This document shows positions 32,590 through 40,631 of a DNA stretch of 57,261 nucleotides, piece by piece; position 1 is the first letter of the stretch, and every line of letters begins with the position of its first letter. The notes under the pieces were generated by a model. It was given only the letters and a program-made list of their open reading frames with translations, did not search any database and was not told the origin of the DNA. The DNA comes from Clostridiaceae bacterium (GTDB lineage Bacteria > Bacillota > Clostridia > Oscillospirales > QAMX01). The position numbers and the translations under genes are program-made. The DNA lies in NCBI GenBank assembly GCA_018384365.1, contig JAHAYX010000035.1, forward strand, positions 1 through 57,261, written 5' to 3'.

Positions 32590-32706
32590 GTCACTCTCTC
32601 CTTTCATTCGGGACTGCCTTTACTATTCCACAATTTCCGTTTTTTATACAGCGCCTGCGCTCTGCCGCTTGTTTTTCATTTTTTGCTTCCACGTCACGAT
32701 GGCCGC

Positions 32707-32735
32707 TTGAAAAAAGAACGGCTTACTGGTATACT
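32707..32735 (+). promoter_or_regulatory. Promoter of the Cys-rich small protein
   Basis: TTGAAA (32707-32712), 17-bp spacer, TATACT (32730-32735), about 30 bp before the start codon. Confidence 0.65.
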
Positions 32736-32766
32736 GTCAGCAGACGAGGAGAAAGGAGCAATCAGG

Positions 32767-32919
32767 ATGGCAAACTGTACGGCATGCAGCAATACACACG
32801 AGTGTTCCTGTCCGAACACAGCCTGTTCCAACCACGGAAAATGCTGTGACTGCGTGGCAAACCACAAAAAGAGAGGCAGCCTTCCGCTGTGTATGCGTCC
32901 CGCTGCCGAGGGCAAATAA
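32767..32919 (+). CDS. Cys-rich small protein, DUF6485-like (50 aa)
   Basis: A 50-residue protein with seven or more Cys: CTACSNTHECSCPNTACSNHGKCC, then CVANHKKRGSLPLC. The spacing resembles small DUF6485 proteins of Firmicutes, which are probably metal-binding. AAGGAG stands 7 nt before the ATG. It has its own promoter and terminator, so it is an independent gene. Function unknown; a zinc or iron-sulfur site is likely. Confidence 0.72.
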   Translation: MANCTACSNTHECSCPNTACSNHGKCCDCVANHKKRGSLPLCMRPAAEGK

Positions 32920-32940
32920 GCCGAAAAACGGTCTGAAAAA

Positions 32941-32983
32941 AAGGCCCCGGCTTCCGCTGAGAAAAGGAAGCCGGGATTCTTTT
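32941..32983. terminator. Bidirectional terminator
   Basis: CCCGGCTTCC (32946-32955) and GGAAGCCGGG (32966-32975), with T-runs on both strands. It closes the Cys-rich gene and the convergent EFR1 gene. Confidence 0.88.
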
Positions 32984-33743
32984 ATGCCTCCGGGTTCTGA
33001 TAGCGTCCATGCCGGAGGGTGGATTTCCCGTATTGAATTGCCTTTTGGGGACAGCGGTTGATGCAGGCCAGACACAGCACACACTGATCCTCAATCCACT
33101 TCGGCCGTCCATTTTCCAGCTTGATTGCCTCACACGGGCACAGCTTCTCGCATTGTCCGCAGCCGATACAGGCGTCCGATACGCGGAATTTTTCCGTTTT
33201 TCTCCCCCGCTTATAAAACGGATAGGCAATCTTTGTCAGCAATCCCGGCACCGGGCCGCGGTGACGGTCACAGTTTCCGTTCATACGGATGCGGATATCG
33301 CCGCAGATTTCATCCAGTTCGCGGTCCGCTGCGCGAAGGAGTCTTTGCGTTTCTTCCTGCGAAGGTGCATCATACCGCAAAATATAGTTATCGGGCATCA
33401 CAACCGAATAATAGGCGGAGAGCAGATACTCATTGTCGCGCATGATCCCGGCAAACATATCGCCTGCCGCTCCCGTTTTTCCGCCGCAGGTCAGCACAAG
33501 GTATGTATAGTGTCGTTCTCTTGTTACGAATTGCAGAGCATAGAGAAAAGCGTGCAGAATCACAGGGATTCCGAAAAAATACGTCGGCATCACAAAGCCG
33601 ACGGTTTCGCCGGGCTCCAGCGTAAATGTCATGTCGTCTTCCCGCAGGGCGCGGGCAATATCGACCGTACGGTCATCCAGTGTATCTGCAATGCGCCGGG
33701 CCGCATAGGCGGAATTGCCCGTTGCGCTGAAATAAAACACCAT
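32982..33743 (-). CDS. EFR1-family flavodoxin-ferredoxin protein
   Basis: A 253-aa fusion. The N-terminal half is a flavodoxin-like domain (VFYFSATGNSAYAARRIAD phosphate loop at 2-20, then TYLVLTCGGKTG). The C-terminal part is a 2[4Fe-4S] ferredoxin with CIGCGQCEKLCP and CVLCLACINRCP near 193-232. EFR1-type proteins probably shuttle low-potential electrons in anaerobes. Monocistronic; partner unknown. Confidence 0.85.
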   Translation of the reverse strand: MVFYFSATGNSAYAARRIADTLDDRTVDIARALREDDMTFTLEPGETVGFVMPTYFFGIPVILHAFLYALQFVTRERHYTYLVLTCGGKTGAAGDMFAGIMRDNEYLLSAYYSVVMPDNYILRYDAPSQEETQRLLRAADRELDEICGDIRIRMNGNCDRHRGPVPGLLTKIAYPFYKRGRKTEKFRVSDACIGCGQCEKLCPCEAIKLENGRPKWIEDQCVLCLACINRCPQKAIQYGKSTLRHGRYQNPEA

Positions 33744-33873
33744 GCGTCTGTGCTCCTCCTTTTTTCCTGGTCATCGTCAGTATACACTGCTTTGCCCTCC
33801 GATTGCAAGTCTCTTTGCCCGCGCGGGTAGGCGTGTCGTTTTCGAAATAATGTATATTCTTTTGGTATACATA

Positions 33874-33902
33874 TTGCAAAGCACAAGATATTGTGTTATA
33901 CT
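33874..33902 (+). promoter_or_regulatory. nrdG promoter with embedded NrdR box
   Basis: TTGCAA (33874-33879), 17-bp spacer, TATACT (33897-33902). The spacer holds CACAAGATATTGTG (33882-33895), an NrdR-type palindrome. Its core is the exact reverse complement of the box before nrdD. NrdR bound here would cover the polymerase site. A second inverted repeat, TGTATA/TATACA, lies just upstream (33851-33870). Confidence 0.75.
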
Positions 33903-33954
33903 AAGAAAAAGTTTTTAAAAGACCACCATATCTATTGAATTGAGAGGATCCTAT

Positions 33955-34653
33955 ATGACAATAAACGGACTTCAGAAGCTGACACTGCTGGATTACCCGG
34001 GGAAAGTCGCCTGCACGATCTTCTTTGCCGGGTGTAATTTCCGGTGTCCCTTCTGCCACAATGCTTCGCTCGTGCTTGCGCCAGCCGAAGCAGAGCAGAT
34101 TTCCGAGGAAACCGTGCTGGCCTTTTTGAAAAAACGCCAGGGCGTCCTGGACGGCGTCTGTATCACGGGTGGAGAACCGCTCTTACAGCCGGAGCTGCCG
34201 GCCTTCCTCGAAAAAATACGTGCGCTCGGCTATGCCGTCAAGTTGGATACCAACGGATATTTCCCCGCACGTTTACAGCAGCTCATAGATGCCGGACTTG
34301 TGGATTACATTGCAATGGACGTGAAAAACGCGCCGGAAAAATATCCGCAGACCATCGGCATCTCCCCCTTCGATCTTTCACCGGTGCTTAAAAGCATGGA
34401 AATTCTGCGCACCTGCGGCATGCCGTTTGAATTCCGCACCACGGTCGTGCACGGTCTGCATACGGCACAGGATATGGCCGCAATCGCCGATTGGCTTGAG
34501 GGAACGGAACGCTACTTTTTACAGAGCTTCGTTGACTCCGGAGACGTGCTTATGCCCGGTCTCAGTGCCTGCACTCCGGCGGAAATGAAGGAATTCCTTG
34601 CGATTGTACAGCAAAAAGTGCAAAATGCCGAGCTGCGCGGCATTTCCGTTTGA
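33955..34653 (+). CDS. nrdG: Anaerobic RNR-activating protein NrdG
   Basis: Radical-SAM activase, 232 aa. CNFRCPFCH supplies the three cluster Cys (CxxxCxxC-type), ITGGEPLLQ is the SAM-binding GGEP motif, and VKLDTNGY follows. It generates the glycyl radical on NrdD. The start was set at ATG 33955 with AGAGGA upstream; a TTG 15 bp earlier precedes that site. nrdD lies 119 bp downstream with its own promoter and NrdR box. The order nrdG-nrdD is the reverse of the common nrdD-nrdG. Confidence 0.9.
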   Translation: MTINGLQKLTLLDYPGKVACTIFFAGCNFRCPFCHNASLVLAPAEAEQISEETVLAFLKKRQGVLDGVCITGGEPLLQPELPAFLEKIRALGYAVKLDTNGYFPARLQQLIDAGLVDYIAMDVKNAPEKYPQTIGISPFDLSPVLKSMEILRTCGMPFEFRTTVVHGLHTAQDMAAIADWLEGTERYFLQSFVDSGDVLMPGLSACTPAEMKEFLAIVQQKVQNAELRGISV

Positions 34654-34686
34654 TTACAACATGTTGATACGATGCGCAAATATTAC

Positions 34687-34702
34687 ACACAATATCTTGT
34701 GT
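34687..34702. promoter_or_regulatory. NrdR box upstream of nrdD
   Basis: ACACAATATCTTGTGT, close to the NrdR consensus (ACACwATATATwGTGT as I remember it). It lies just upstream of the -35 of the nrdD promoter. Only one clear box is seen where two are usual. Confidence 0.8.
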
Positions 34703-34709
34703 TTCCCTC

Positions 34710-34738
34710 TTGCACAAAACAACATCACGTGCTATAAT
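34710..34738 (+). promoter_or_regulatory. nrdD promoter
   Basis: TTGCAC (34710-34715), 17-bp spacer, TATAAT (34733-34738), 34 bp before the start codon, which has AGGAGG. Confidence 0.75.
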
Positions 34739-34772
34739 GACCATGCTTTGAAATTTACTTTAGGAGGACACT

Positions 34773-37151
34773 ATGTATCAGGTCGTTAAAAGAGATGGTA
34801 AAATCGTAGATTTTGACATAAGCAAAATCAGCGCAGTCATTACGAAGGCGTTTGAAGCGCAGGAGATGCCGATTCATCCGAACGTCATCGATTTCCTCGC
34901 CCTCAAGGTTACGGCGGACTTCGCCCCGAAGGTCAAGGATGACCTGATCGCTGTCGAGTCGATTCAGGACAGCGTGGAATCCGTCCTGGTGCAGGCCGGT
35001 TATGCCGATGTGGCAAAGGCTTTCATCCTGTACCGCAAGCAGCGCGAGAAACTGCGCAACATGAAATCCACGATTCTGGATTACAAGGAGACCGTGAATA
35101 ACTACGTCAATGTCAACGACTGGCGCGTGAAGGAAAACTCCACCGTCACGTACTCCGTCGGCGGTCTGATTCTGTCAAACTCCGGCGCCATCACGGCAAA
35201 CTATTGGCTTTCCGAGATCTACGACGAAGAAATTGCAAATGCGCACCGCGAAGCGGATATCCATTTGCATGACCTTTCCATGCTCACCGGCTACTGCGCA
35301 GGTTGGAGCCTGAAACAGCTTATTCAGGAGGGCCTGGGCGGTATTCCGGGAAAAATCACTTCTTCTCCCGCCAGCCATCTCTCCACGCTCTGTAACCAGA
35401 TGGTCAACTTCCTCGGCATCATGCAGAACGAGTGGGCAGGCGCGCAGGCATTTTCCTCTTTTGACACCTATCTTGCACCGTTCGTAAAGGTGGATAACCT
35501 CTCCTATAAGGATGTCAAACAGTGCATCCAGAGCTTTGTCTACGGCGTGAATACTCCGTCGCGCTGGGGCACGCAGGCGCCGTTCTCCAACATCACGCTG
35601 GACTGGACTGTCCCTGCGGACCTCGCCGATCAGCCCTGCATCGTCGGCGGCCGCGAAATGGACTTCTGCTATAAGGATTGCAAGGCTGAAATGGACATGG
35701 TCAACCGTGCGTTCATCGAAATCATGATCGAGGGCGACGCAAACGGCCGCGGCTTCCAGTATCCGATTCCCACCTATTCCATCACCCGCGATTTCGACTG
35801 GGGCGAGACGGAAAACAACAAACTGCTCTTTGAAATGACCGCGAAATATGGCACGCCGTATTTCTCCAACTACATCAACTCCGATATGGAGCCCTCTGAC
35901 GTCCGCAGCATGTGCTGCCGCCTGCGTCTTGACCTGCGCGAGCTGCGTAAGAAGTCCGGCGGTTTCTTCGGCAGCGGTGAAAGCACCGGTTCTGTCGGCG
36001 TAGTTACGATCAATATGCCGCGCATTGCCTATCTCGCCGCCGACGAAGCAGATTTCTACCACCGTTTGAATCATATGATGGACATTGCCGCGCGTTCGCT
36101 GAAAATCAAGCGCACAATCATCACAAAGCTGATGAACGAGGGCCTTTATCCGTATACCAGACGTTACCTCGGCTCCTTTGAGAACCACTTCTCCACGATC
36201 GGCCTCGTCGGCATGAACGAAGCCTGCCTGAACGCCAAGTGGCTGCGCCACGACCTGACGCATGAGGACGCACAGGCCTTTACCAAGGATGTGCTCAACC
36301 ATATGCGCGAGCGTCTCTCCGATTATCAGGAGCAGTACGGCGATCTTTATAACCTGGAGGCTACGCCGGCAGAGTCCACATCCTATCGTCTGGCGAAGCA
36401 CGATGTCGCCCGTTATCCGGATATCATCACGGCTTCCCAGGGTTCCGTTCCGTATTACACGAACAGCTCCCACCTGCCTGTCAGCTTCACGGCCGATATT
36501 TTCGAGGCACTGGACATTCAGGATGAACTCCAGACGCTGTATACCTCCGGTACGGTTTTCCACGCCTTCCTGGGCGAAAAGCTGCCGGACTGGAAGGCGG
36601 CTGCAGCGCTTGTACGCAAGATTGCAGAAAACTACAAGCTCCCCTATTACACCATATCTCCGACCTACTCCGTCTGCAAAAACCACGGTTACATTGCCGG
36701 CGAACAGTTCGTCTGTCCCGAATGCGGCGAGGACGCCGAGGTATATAGCCGCATCACCGGCTACTATCGTCCTGTCCAGAACTGGAATGACGGCAAGAGT
36801 CAGGAGTACCGTGAGCGTAAGACCTATGACATTGCAAATTCTCATCTGAAGCACAGCGGTCCGATTCAAGAAACTGCCGCAGAAACAGGTTCTGCCGTGT
36901 GCGAGGGGGAAGCAGTGAACCGCGTTATGCTTTTTGCCACCAAAACCTGCCCCAACTGCAAGATTGCCGCTTCCATGCTGGATAAAGCCGGCGTGCAATA
37001 CGAAAAGGTCTTTGTCGAGGATCACGAAGACATGGCAATTGCCTATGGCCTGCGTCAGGCACCGACCCTGATCGTGGAAAACGGCGGCAAGGTCGAGAAA
37101 TATATCAGCGTTTCCAACATTAAGAATTACATCGGCGCACTTGTGCACTGA
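34773..37151 (+). CDS. nrdD: Anaerobic ribonucleotide reductase NrdD with C-terminal glutaredoxin domain
   Basis: Class III reductase, 792 aa, converting ribonucleoside triphosphates to deoxy forms. Residues 1-95 are an ATP-cone (VVKRDGKIVDFDISKI). The catalytic barrel follows. The C-terminal Zn site has CKNHG and CPECG, and RITGYYRP (about 660-667) holds the glycyl-radical Gly663. After a roughly 40-residue linker, residues 715-792 are a glutaredoxin/NrdH-like domain with active site CPNC and cis-Pro region APTLIV. A fused reductant domain means electrons probably come from a disulfide system rather than formate. The trxB-like gene 11 bp downstream is the obvious reductase. Confidence 0.92.
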   Translation: MYQVVKRDGKIVDFDISKISAVITKAFEAQEMPIHPNVIDFLALKVTADFAPKVKDDLIAVESIQDSVESVLVQAGYADVAKAFILYRKQREKLRNMKSTILDYKETVNNYVNVNDWRVKENSTVTYSVGGLILSNSGAITANYWLSEIYDEEIANAHREADIHLHDLSMLTGYCAGWSLKQLIQEGLGGIPGKITSSPASHLSTLCNQMVNFLGIMQNEWAGAQAFSSFDTYLAPFVKVDNLSYKDVKQCIQSFVYGVNTPSRWGTQAPFSNITLDWTVPADLADQPCIVGGREMDFCYKDCKAEMDMVNRAFIEIMIEGDANGRGFQYPIPTYSITRDFDWGETENNKLLFEMTAKYGTPYFSNYINSDMEPSDVRSMCCRLRLDLRELRKKSGGFFGSGESTGSVGVVTINMPRIAYLAADEADFYHRLNHMMDIAARSLKIKRTIITKLMNEGLYPYTRRYLGSFENHFSTIGLVGMNEACLNAKWLRHDLTHEDAQAFTKDVLNHMRERLSDYQEQYGDLYNLEATPAESTSYRLAKHDVARYPDIITASQGSVPYYTNSSHLPVSFTADIFEALDIQDELQTLYTSGTVFHAFLGEKLPDWKAAAALVRKIAENYKLPYYTISPTYSVCKNHGYIAGEQFVCPECGEDAEVYSRITGYYRPVQNWNDGKSQEYRERKTYDIANSHLKHSGPIQETAAETGSAVCEGEAVNRVMLFATKTCPNCKIAASMLDKAGVQYEKVFVEDHEDMAIAYGLRQAPTLIVENGGKVEKYISVSNIKNYIGALVH

Positions 37152-37162
37152 GGAGGCACCGG

Positions 37163-38071
37163 ATGTACGATATCGTTATCGTTGGCGCGGGGCCTGCGGG
37201 ACTTACCGCAGCGCTCTACGCCAGGCGTATGGGAAAAACCGTTCTGGTGCTGGAAAAATCCACGTTCGGCGGACAGATCACCTTCTCGCCGAAGGTTGAA
37301 AACTATCCCGGCACCATGCAGATGAGCGGCAATGAATTTGCCGACCGTCTGGTTGAGCAGGTACTTGCACAGGGCGCGGACATTGAGATGGAAACTGTAA
37401 CCGCAGTGGAGGATCGCGGCACTGTCAAGCTTGTGACCACGGAAGAAGGATCGCACGAATGCCGCAGCGTCATCATTGCGGCGGGTGTGCGCCACCGCCA
37501 GCTCGGTTTGCCGCGCGAGAATGAGTTTGTCGGCGCAGGCATTTCCTATTGCGCGGTCTGCGACGGCGCATTCTACAAGGGACAGCACGTTGCGGTGATC
37601 GGCGGCGGAAATTCTGCACTGCAGGAGGCTATTCTGCTCGCGGAAACCTGCTCGAAGGTCACAATCGTACAAAATCTCCCTTTCCTGACCGGCGAACAGT
37701 CCTTGCAGGATGTGCTGGCCACCCGGAAGAACATTGAGGTGATTCTGGGTACCGTGGTGACGGAGCTGACCGGCGAAAGCGAGCTTACGGGACTGGAACT
37801 TCGCAAAGAGGAAAGCGGCGAAACCAGCACGCTTTCTGTGGATGGCATGTTCGTTGCAATCGGGCTGGAGCCTGTGAACGAGGCATTCCGGGATGTTGCC
37901 GCATTGGACGAACGCGGATATTTTGACACAGACGAGGCGTGTGTTACCAAAACGCCTGGCGTGTTTGTCGCGGGCGACTGCCGCCGGAAAGGCGTGCGTC
38001 AGATAACAACAGCAATTGCGGACGGTGCAACCGCTGCGCTTGCCGCGTGCCGGTATTTAGATACCTTGTAA
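37163..38071 (+). CDS. trxB: Thioredoxin-reductase-like flavoprotein
   Basis: A 302-aa FAD protein of the TrxB family: GAGPAG (8-13), active-site CAVC (130-133), GGGNSA (147-152), and C-terminal FVAGDCRRKGVRQITTAIADGATAA binding FAD. It probably reduces the glutaredoxin domain of NrdD, whose gene it follows at 11 bp. The HRRxxxR motif, which in ordinary TrxB binds the NADPH phosphate, is replaced by QNLPFLT after VTIV. The electron donor may therefore be NADH or a ferredoxin/flavodoxin instead of NADPH. A strong terminator follows. Confidence 0.85.
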   Translation: MYDIVIVGAGPAGLTAALYARRMGKTVLVLEKSTFGGQITFSPKVENYPGTMQMSGNEFADRLVEQVLAQGADIEMETVTAVEDRGTVKLVTTEEGSHECRSVIIAAGVRHRQLGLPRENEFVGAGISYCAVCDGAFYKGQHVAVIGGGNSALQEAILLAETCSKVTIVQNLPFLTGEQSLQDVLATRKNIEVILGTVVTELTGESELTGLELRKEESGETSTLSVDGMFVAIGLEPVNEAFRDVAALDERGYFDTDEACVTKTPGVFVAGDCRRKGVRQITTAIADGATAALAACRYLDTL

Positions 38072-38083
38072 TCATGCAAAATG

Positions 38084-38123
38084 AAACAGGCGTTTCGTGA
38101 AAAATCGAAACGCCTGTTTTTTT
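38084..38123 (+). terminator. Terminator of the nrd-trxB transcript
   Basis: AAACAGGCGTTTCG (38084-38097) pairs perfectly with CGAAACGCCTGTTT (38106-38119), followed by T-run. Confidence 0.92.
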
Positions 38124-38128
38124 GTATA

Positions 38129-38165
38129 TAAAAAAGCAGAACGCCGGCTGGGCGCTCTGCTTTTC
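38129..38165 (-). terminator. Terminator of rpsB-tsf
   Basis: AAAGCAGA...CGCC pairs with GGCG...TCTGCTTT (38133-38163); leftward T-run of six. It lies 14 bp after the tsf stop. Confidence 0.88.
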
Positions 38166-38177
38166 TGATTCTTTTTC

Positions 38178-39095
38178 TTATTTTGCGAGCTTTGCAATTT
38201 CCTCAGCAAAGTTCTCTTCGCGCTTTGCAAGGCCTTCGCCCTTTTCAAAGCGGACAAAGCTGGAAACCTCGATCGAACCACCGAGTTCCTTGGCAACGTT
38301 GGCAACGTGCTGGTTGACGGAGATCTTGTTTTCCTTTACGAAAGCCTGCTCGATCAGGCAGTTCTCCTGATAGAACTTCTTGATACGGCCTTCCACGATA
38401 CGAGCTGCAACGTTCTCCGGCTTGCCTTCTTCCATCGTCTGTGCCATGAGGATTTCCTTCTCCTTGGCAACAGTCTCAGCCGGAACAGACTCCTGATTCA
38501 GCCACTGCGGATTCATTGCTGCAGCCTGGAGTGCGATATCATGTGCAAGCTCGGTCAGAGCGTCCTTGTTGTCGATGCCCTCAGTCTTCAGGGTAACGAT
38601 AACGCCGATCTTACCACCCATGTGGATATAAGAGTCATTCAGAATGCCTTCGCCGCCAGGGATGGTGACGAAACGGCGAACCTGAATATTTTCACCGATG
38701 GTGAGGACCTTGTCCTTACGGGCATCTTCCACGGTGCCGCCTTCCGGATATGCGCAGGAAGCAAGAGCTTCCACATCAGCCGGCTTCGCAGTGTTTGCGA
38801 CCTTGGCAACGTTTTCAACAAAGTTCTGGAATTCGGGGTTGCGTGCGACGAAGTCGGTCTCGGAGTTGACTTCTACCATCGCAGCGTCGCCATTCTCGGC
38901 AACATAAGCATATACAACGCCTTCGGCAGCAATACGGCTGGCCTTCTTGGCGGCTGCAGCGAGACCCTTTTCACGGAGCAGTTCAATTGCTCTGTCAAAA
39001 TCGCCTTCTGCATCCGTCAGGGCCTTTTTGCAGTCCATCATGCCAACGCCGGTCATCTCGCGCAGGCGCATTACGTCTTTTGCAGTGAATGCCAT
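38178..39095 (-). CDS. tsf: Elongation factor Ts
   Basis: A 305-aa EF-Ts, the nucleotide exchange factor of EF-Tu. The N-terminal UBA-like domain with RLREMTGVGMMDCKKAL is diagnostic. The core has VEVNSETDFVARNPEF. Located 18 bp after rpsB, as in nearly all bacteria. Two subdomain repeats are present at normal length. Confidence 0.96.
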   Translation of the reverse strand: MAFTAKDVMRLREMTGVGMMDCKKALTDAEGDFDRAIELLREKGLAAAAKKASRIAAEGVVYAYVAENGDAAMVEVNSETDFVARNPEFQNFVENVAKVANTAKPADVEALASCAYPEGGTVEDARKDKVLTIGENIQVRRFVTIPGGEGILNDSYIHMGGKIGVIVTLKTEGIDNKDALTELAHDIALQAAAMNPQWLNQESVPAETVAKEKEILMAQTMEEGKPENVAARIVEGRIKKFYQENCLIEQAFVKENKISVNQHVANVAKELGGSIEVSSFVRFEKGEGLAKREENFAEEIAKLAK

Positions 39096-39113
39096 AAATA
39101 TCCTCCCTTTTGC

Positions 39114-39848
39114 TTACTCAGCGGCTGCCTCTTCTGCTTCCGCTTCGACTTTTTCTTCGATCTGCTCACCCTGTCTGCCTTCGATCACGGCGTCAGCCAT
39201 GGTCTGAGCAATCAGCTTGATGGTGCGGATAGCGTCATCGTTGCCGGGGATGATGTAGTCGACCTCGTCCGGATCACAGTTGGTGTCAACGATCGCAACG
39301 ATCGGGATACCAAGCTTGCGGGCCTCGGAGATCGCGTTGCGCTCCTTGCGGGAGTCAACGATGAAGAGAGCAGCGGGGAGACGGCGCATCTCGACAACAC
39401 CGCCGAGATATTTCTCGAGCTTCTCGATTTCGCCGTTCAGCTTAATAACTTCCTTCTTGGGAAGAAGATCAAACGTGCCGTCAGTGGACATCTGCTTCAG
39501 CTGATTCAGACGGTCAACTCTGCGGCGCATGGTTTTAAAGTTCGTCAGCATACCGCCGAGCCAACGGGAATTGACATAGAACATGCCAACACGCTGAGCC
39601 TCTTCGCGGATTGCATCCTGAGCCTGCTTCTTGGTTCCAACAAAAAGAATGGAACCGCCGTCCGCGGTGATATCGCGCACGAAGTTGTAGGCTTCCTCCA
39701 GTTTTTTCACGGTCTTCTGCAGGTCGATGATATAGATCCCGTTACGCTCGGTATAGATATACGGAGCCATTTTCGGGTTCCACCTGCGGGTCTGGTGGCC
39801 GAAGTGCACACCGGCCTCCAGCAGCTGCTTCATAGAAACTACTGCCAT
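39114..39848 (-). CDS. rpsB: Ribosomal protein S2
   Basis: A 244-aa S2: [38 protein letters not shown] at the start, [12 protein letters not shown], and [19 protein letters not shown] near 180-200. The acidic Glu/Ala-rich tail after residue 225 is common in Firmicutes. Behind AGGAGG and a roughly 120-nt structured leader. Confidence 0.96.
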   Translation of the reverse strand: MAVVSMKQLLEAGVHFGHQTRRWNPKMAPYIYTERNGIYIIDLQKTVKKLEEAYNFVRDITADGGSILFVGTKKQAQDAIREEAQRVGMFYVNSRWLGGMLTNFKTMRRRVDRLNQLKQMSTDGTFDLLPKKEVIKLNGEIEKLEKYLGGVVEMRRLPAALFIVDSRKERNAISEARKLGIPIVAIVDTNCDPDEVDYIIPGNDDAIRTIKLIAQTMADAVIEGRQGEQIEEKVEAEAEEAAAE

Positions 39849-39877
39849 GTTACATTTTCCTCCTTACGGTTTTTCCG

Positions 39878-39935
39878 CCATGCTGAAACTCCCGCGACCC
39901 ATTTCGGGGCACCGTGCGGGCGCAGTCTGGCATGT
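39878..39935 (-). promoter_or_regulatory. Structured rpsB leader RNA
   Basis: On the minus strand CATGC (39934-39930) can pair with GCATG (39883-39879), enclosing CCCGC/GCGGG and a small CCC-GAAAT-GGG hairpin. This could be an S2-binding autoregulatory leader; I do not recognise a named family. Confidence 0.4.
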
Positions 39936-39966
39936 GTGTGGTATGGTTTTTCAAACCATCCTTGTT

Positions 39967-39995
39967 AATATACCATATTATTTCTGTATTTGCAA
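39967..39995 (-). promoter_or_regulatory. rpsB-tsf promoter
   Basis: Minus strand: TTGCAA (39995-39990), 17-bp spacer, TATATT (39972-39967). Confidence 0.7.
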
Positions 39996-40101
39996 GAGTT
40001 ATTTTTCAAAAAATGAAACTTTTTCGCTGAATTTGATTGCCGCCGCGTGCTTTTTCCGGGCGTCCGCGGCAATTCCGGCCGCATTGCCCTGCCGGCACGG
40101 A

Positions 40102-40566
40102 CTAAAGCTGCAGTTCCATATGCCGGCGGTAAGTTTCAAACCCCGCCGCCTCGTAAAACGCCAGTGCATCCTCGTTAAACGCCCACACGTCCAGTTCGAT
40201 CCGTGAAAAGCCGCGTGCTGCGGCATCCTGCTTCATGTACGCAACCAGTTCCGTTGCCGCGCCCTGCCTGCGGTACGGCAAATCCACGCCGAATTCCGCT
40301 ACGTGGTAATAGGCACGTGCAAGGCCGTATGCCGTTTCCGGTTTCCTCACATACTCCACGCAGGCAAAGCCGCAGATCACGCCGTCCCGCAGCACGACCA
40401 GCACATCACTGTCCTCACTTTCCCACAGTATGTGCACATACGCCTGCAATTCTGCTCCAAATCCCGGCCGGAAAATATCCGGCCGTCCCGCCGCGTGCAG
40501 GGCATTCACCTGTGCCCGAAGTTCATTCACGCGGGGAAGCTCCTGTTCTTTTGCTATCCGGACCAT
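40102..40566 (-). CDS. GNAT-family N-acetyltransferase
   Basis: A 154-aa GNAT domain protein: VDLPYRRQGAATELVAYMKQDAAARGFSRIELDVWAFNEDALAFYEAAGF carries acetyl-CoA motif A (RRQGAA) and the C-terminal FYEAAGF. Start at 40566 with GGAGG upstream. It lies after tyrS, separated by a hairpin without T-run, so it may be cotranscribed. Substrate unknown. Confidence 0.82.
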   Translation of the reverse strand: MVRIAKEQELPRVNELRAQVNALHAAGRPDIFRPGFGAELQAYVHILWESEDSDVLVVLRDGVICGFACVEYVRKPETAYGLARAYYHVAEFGVDLPYRRQGAATELVAYMKQDAAARGFSRIELDVWAFNEDALAFYEAAGFETYRRHMELQL

Positions 40567-40584
40567 TCTGCCCTCCTTATGACG

Positions 40585-40617
40585 GGCGGGCAGAGTATGA
40601 AACACACCCTGCCCGCC
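40585..40617. repeat. Intercistronic hairpin between tyrS and the GNAT gene
   Basis: GGCGGGCAG (40585-40593) and CTGCCCGCC (40609-40617). No T-run follows leftward, so it looks like an RNA-processing or stabilising hairpin or a weak terminator. Confidence 0.45.
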
Positions 40618-40631
40618 TGCTGCTTTTCTGC

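Noticed and set aside
32416-32607. Short tandem-like DNA repeats resembling a CRISPR or microsatellite
   Set aside because: The repeat is irregular, has no unique spacers, and is explained by a kept reading frame of Asn and Gln codons with its own ribosome site.
32377-32766. Plus-strand start far upstream of the Cys-rich protein
   Set aside because: The added sequence is the hydrophobic complement of the Asn/Gln repeat; promoter and ribosome site lie directly before 32767.
35175-37148. Very long open frame antisense to nrdD (657 codons)
   Set aside because: nrdD is unmistakable on the plus strand; the antisense frame has no ribosome site and arises from GC-rich codon bias.
38307-39968. 553-codon open frame antisense to tsf and rpsB
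   Set aside because: It crosses two certain genes and their intergenic ribosome site; no family-like sequence.
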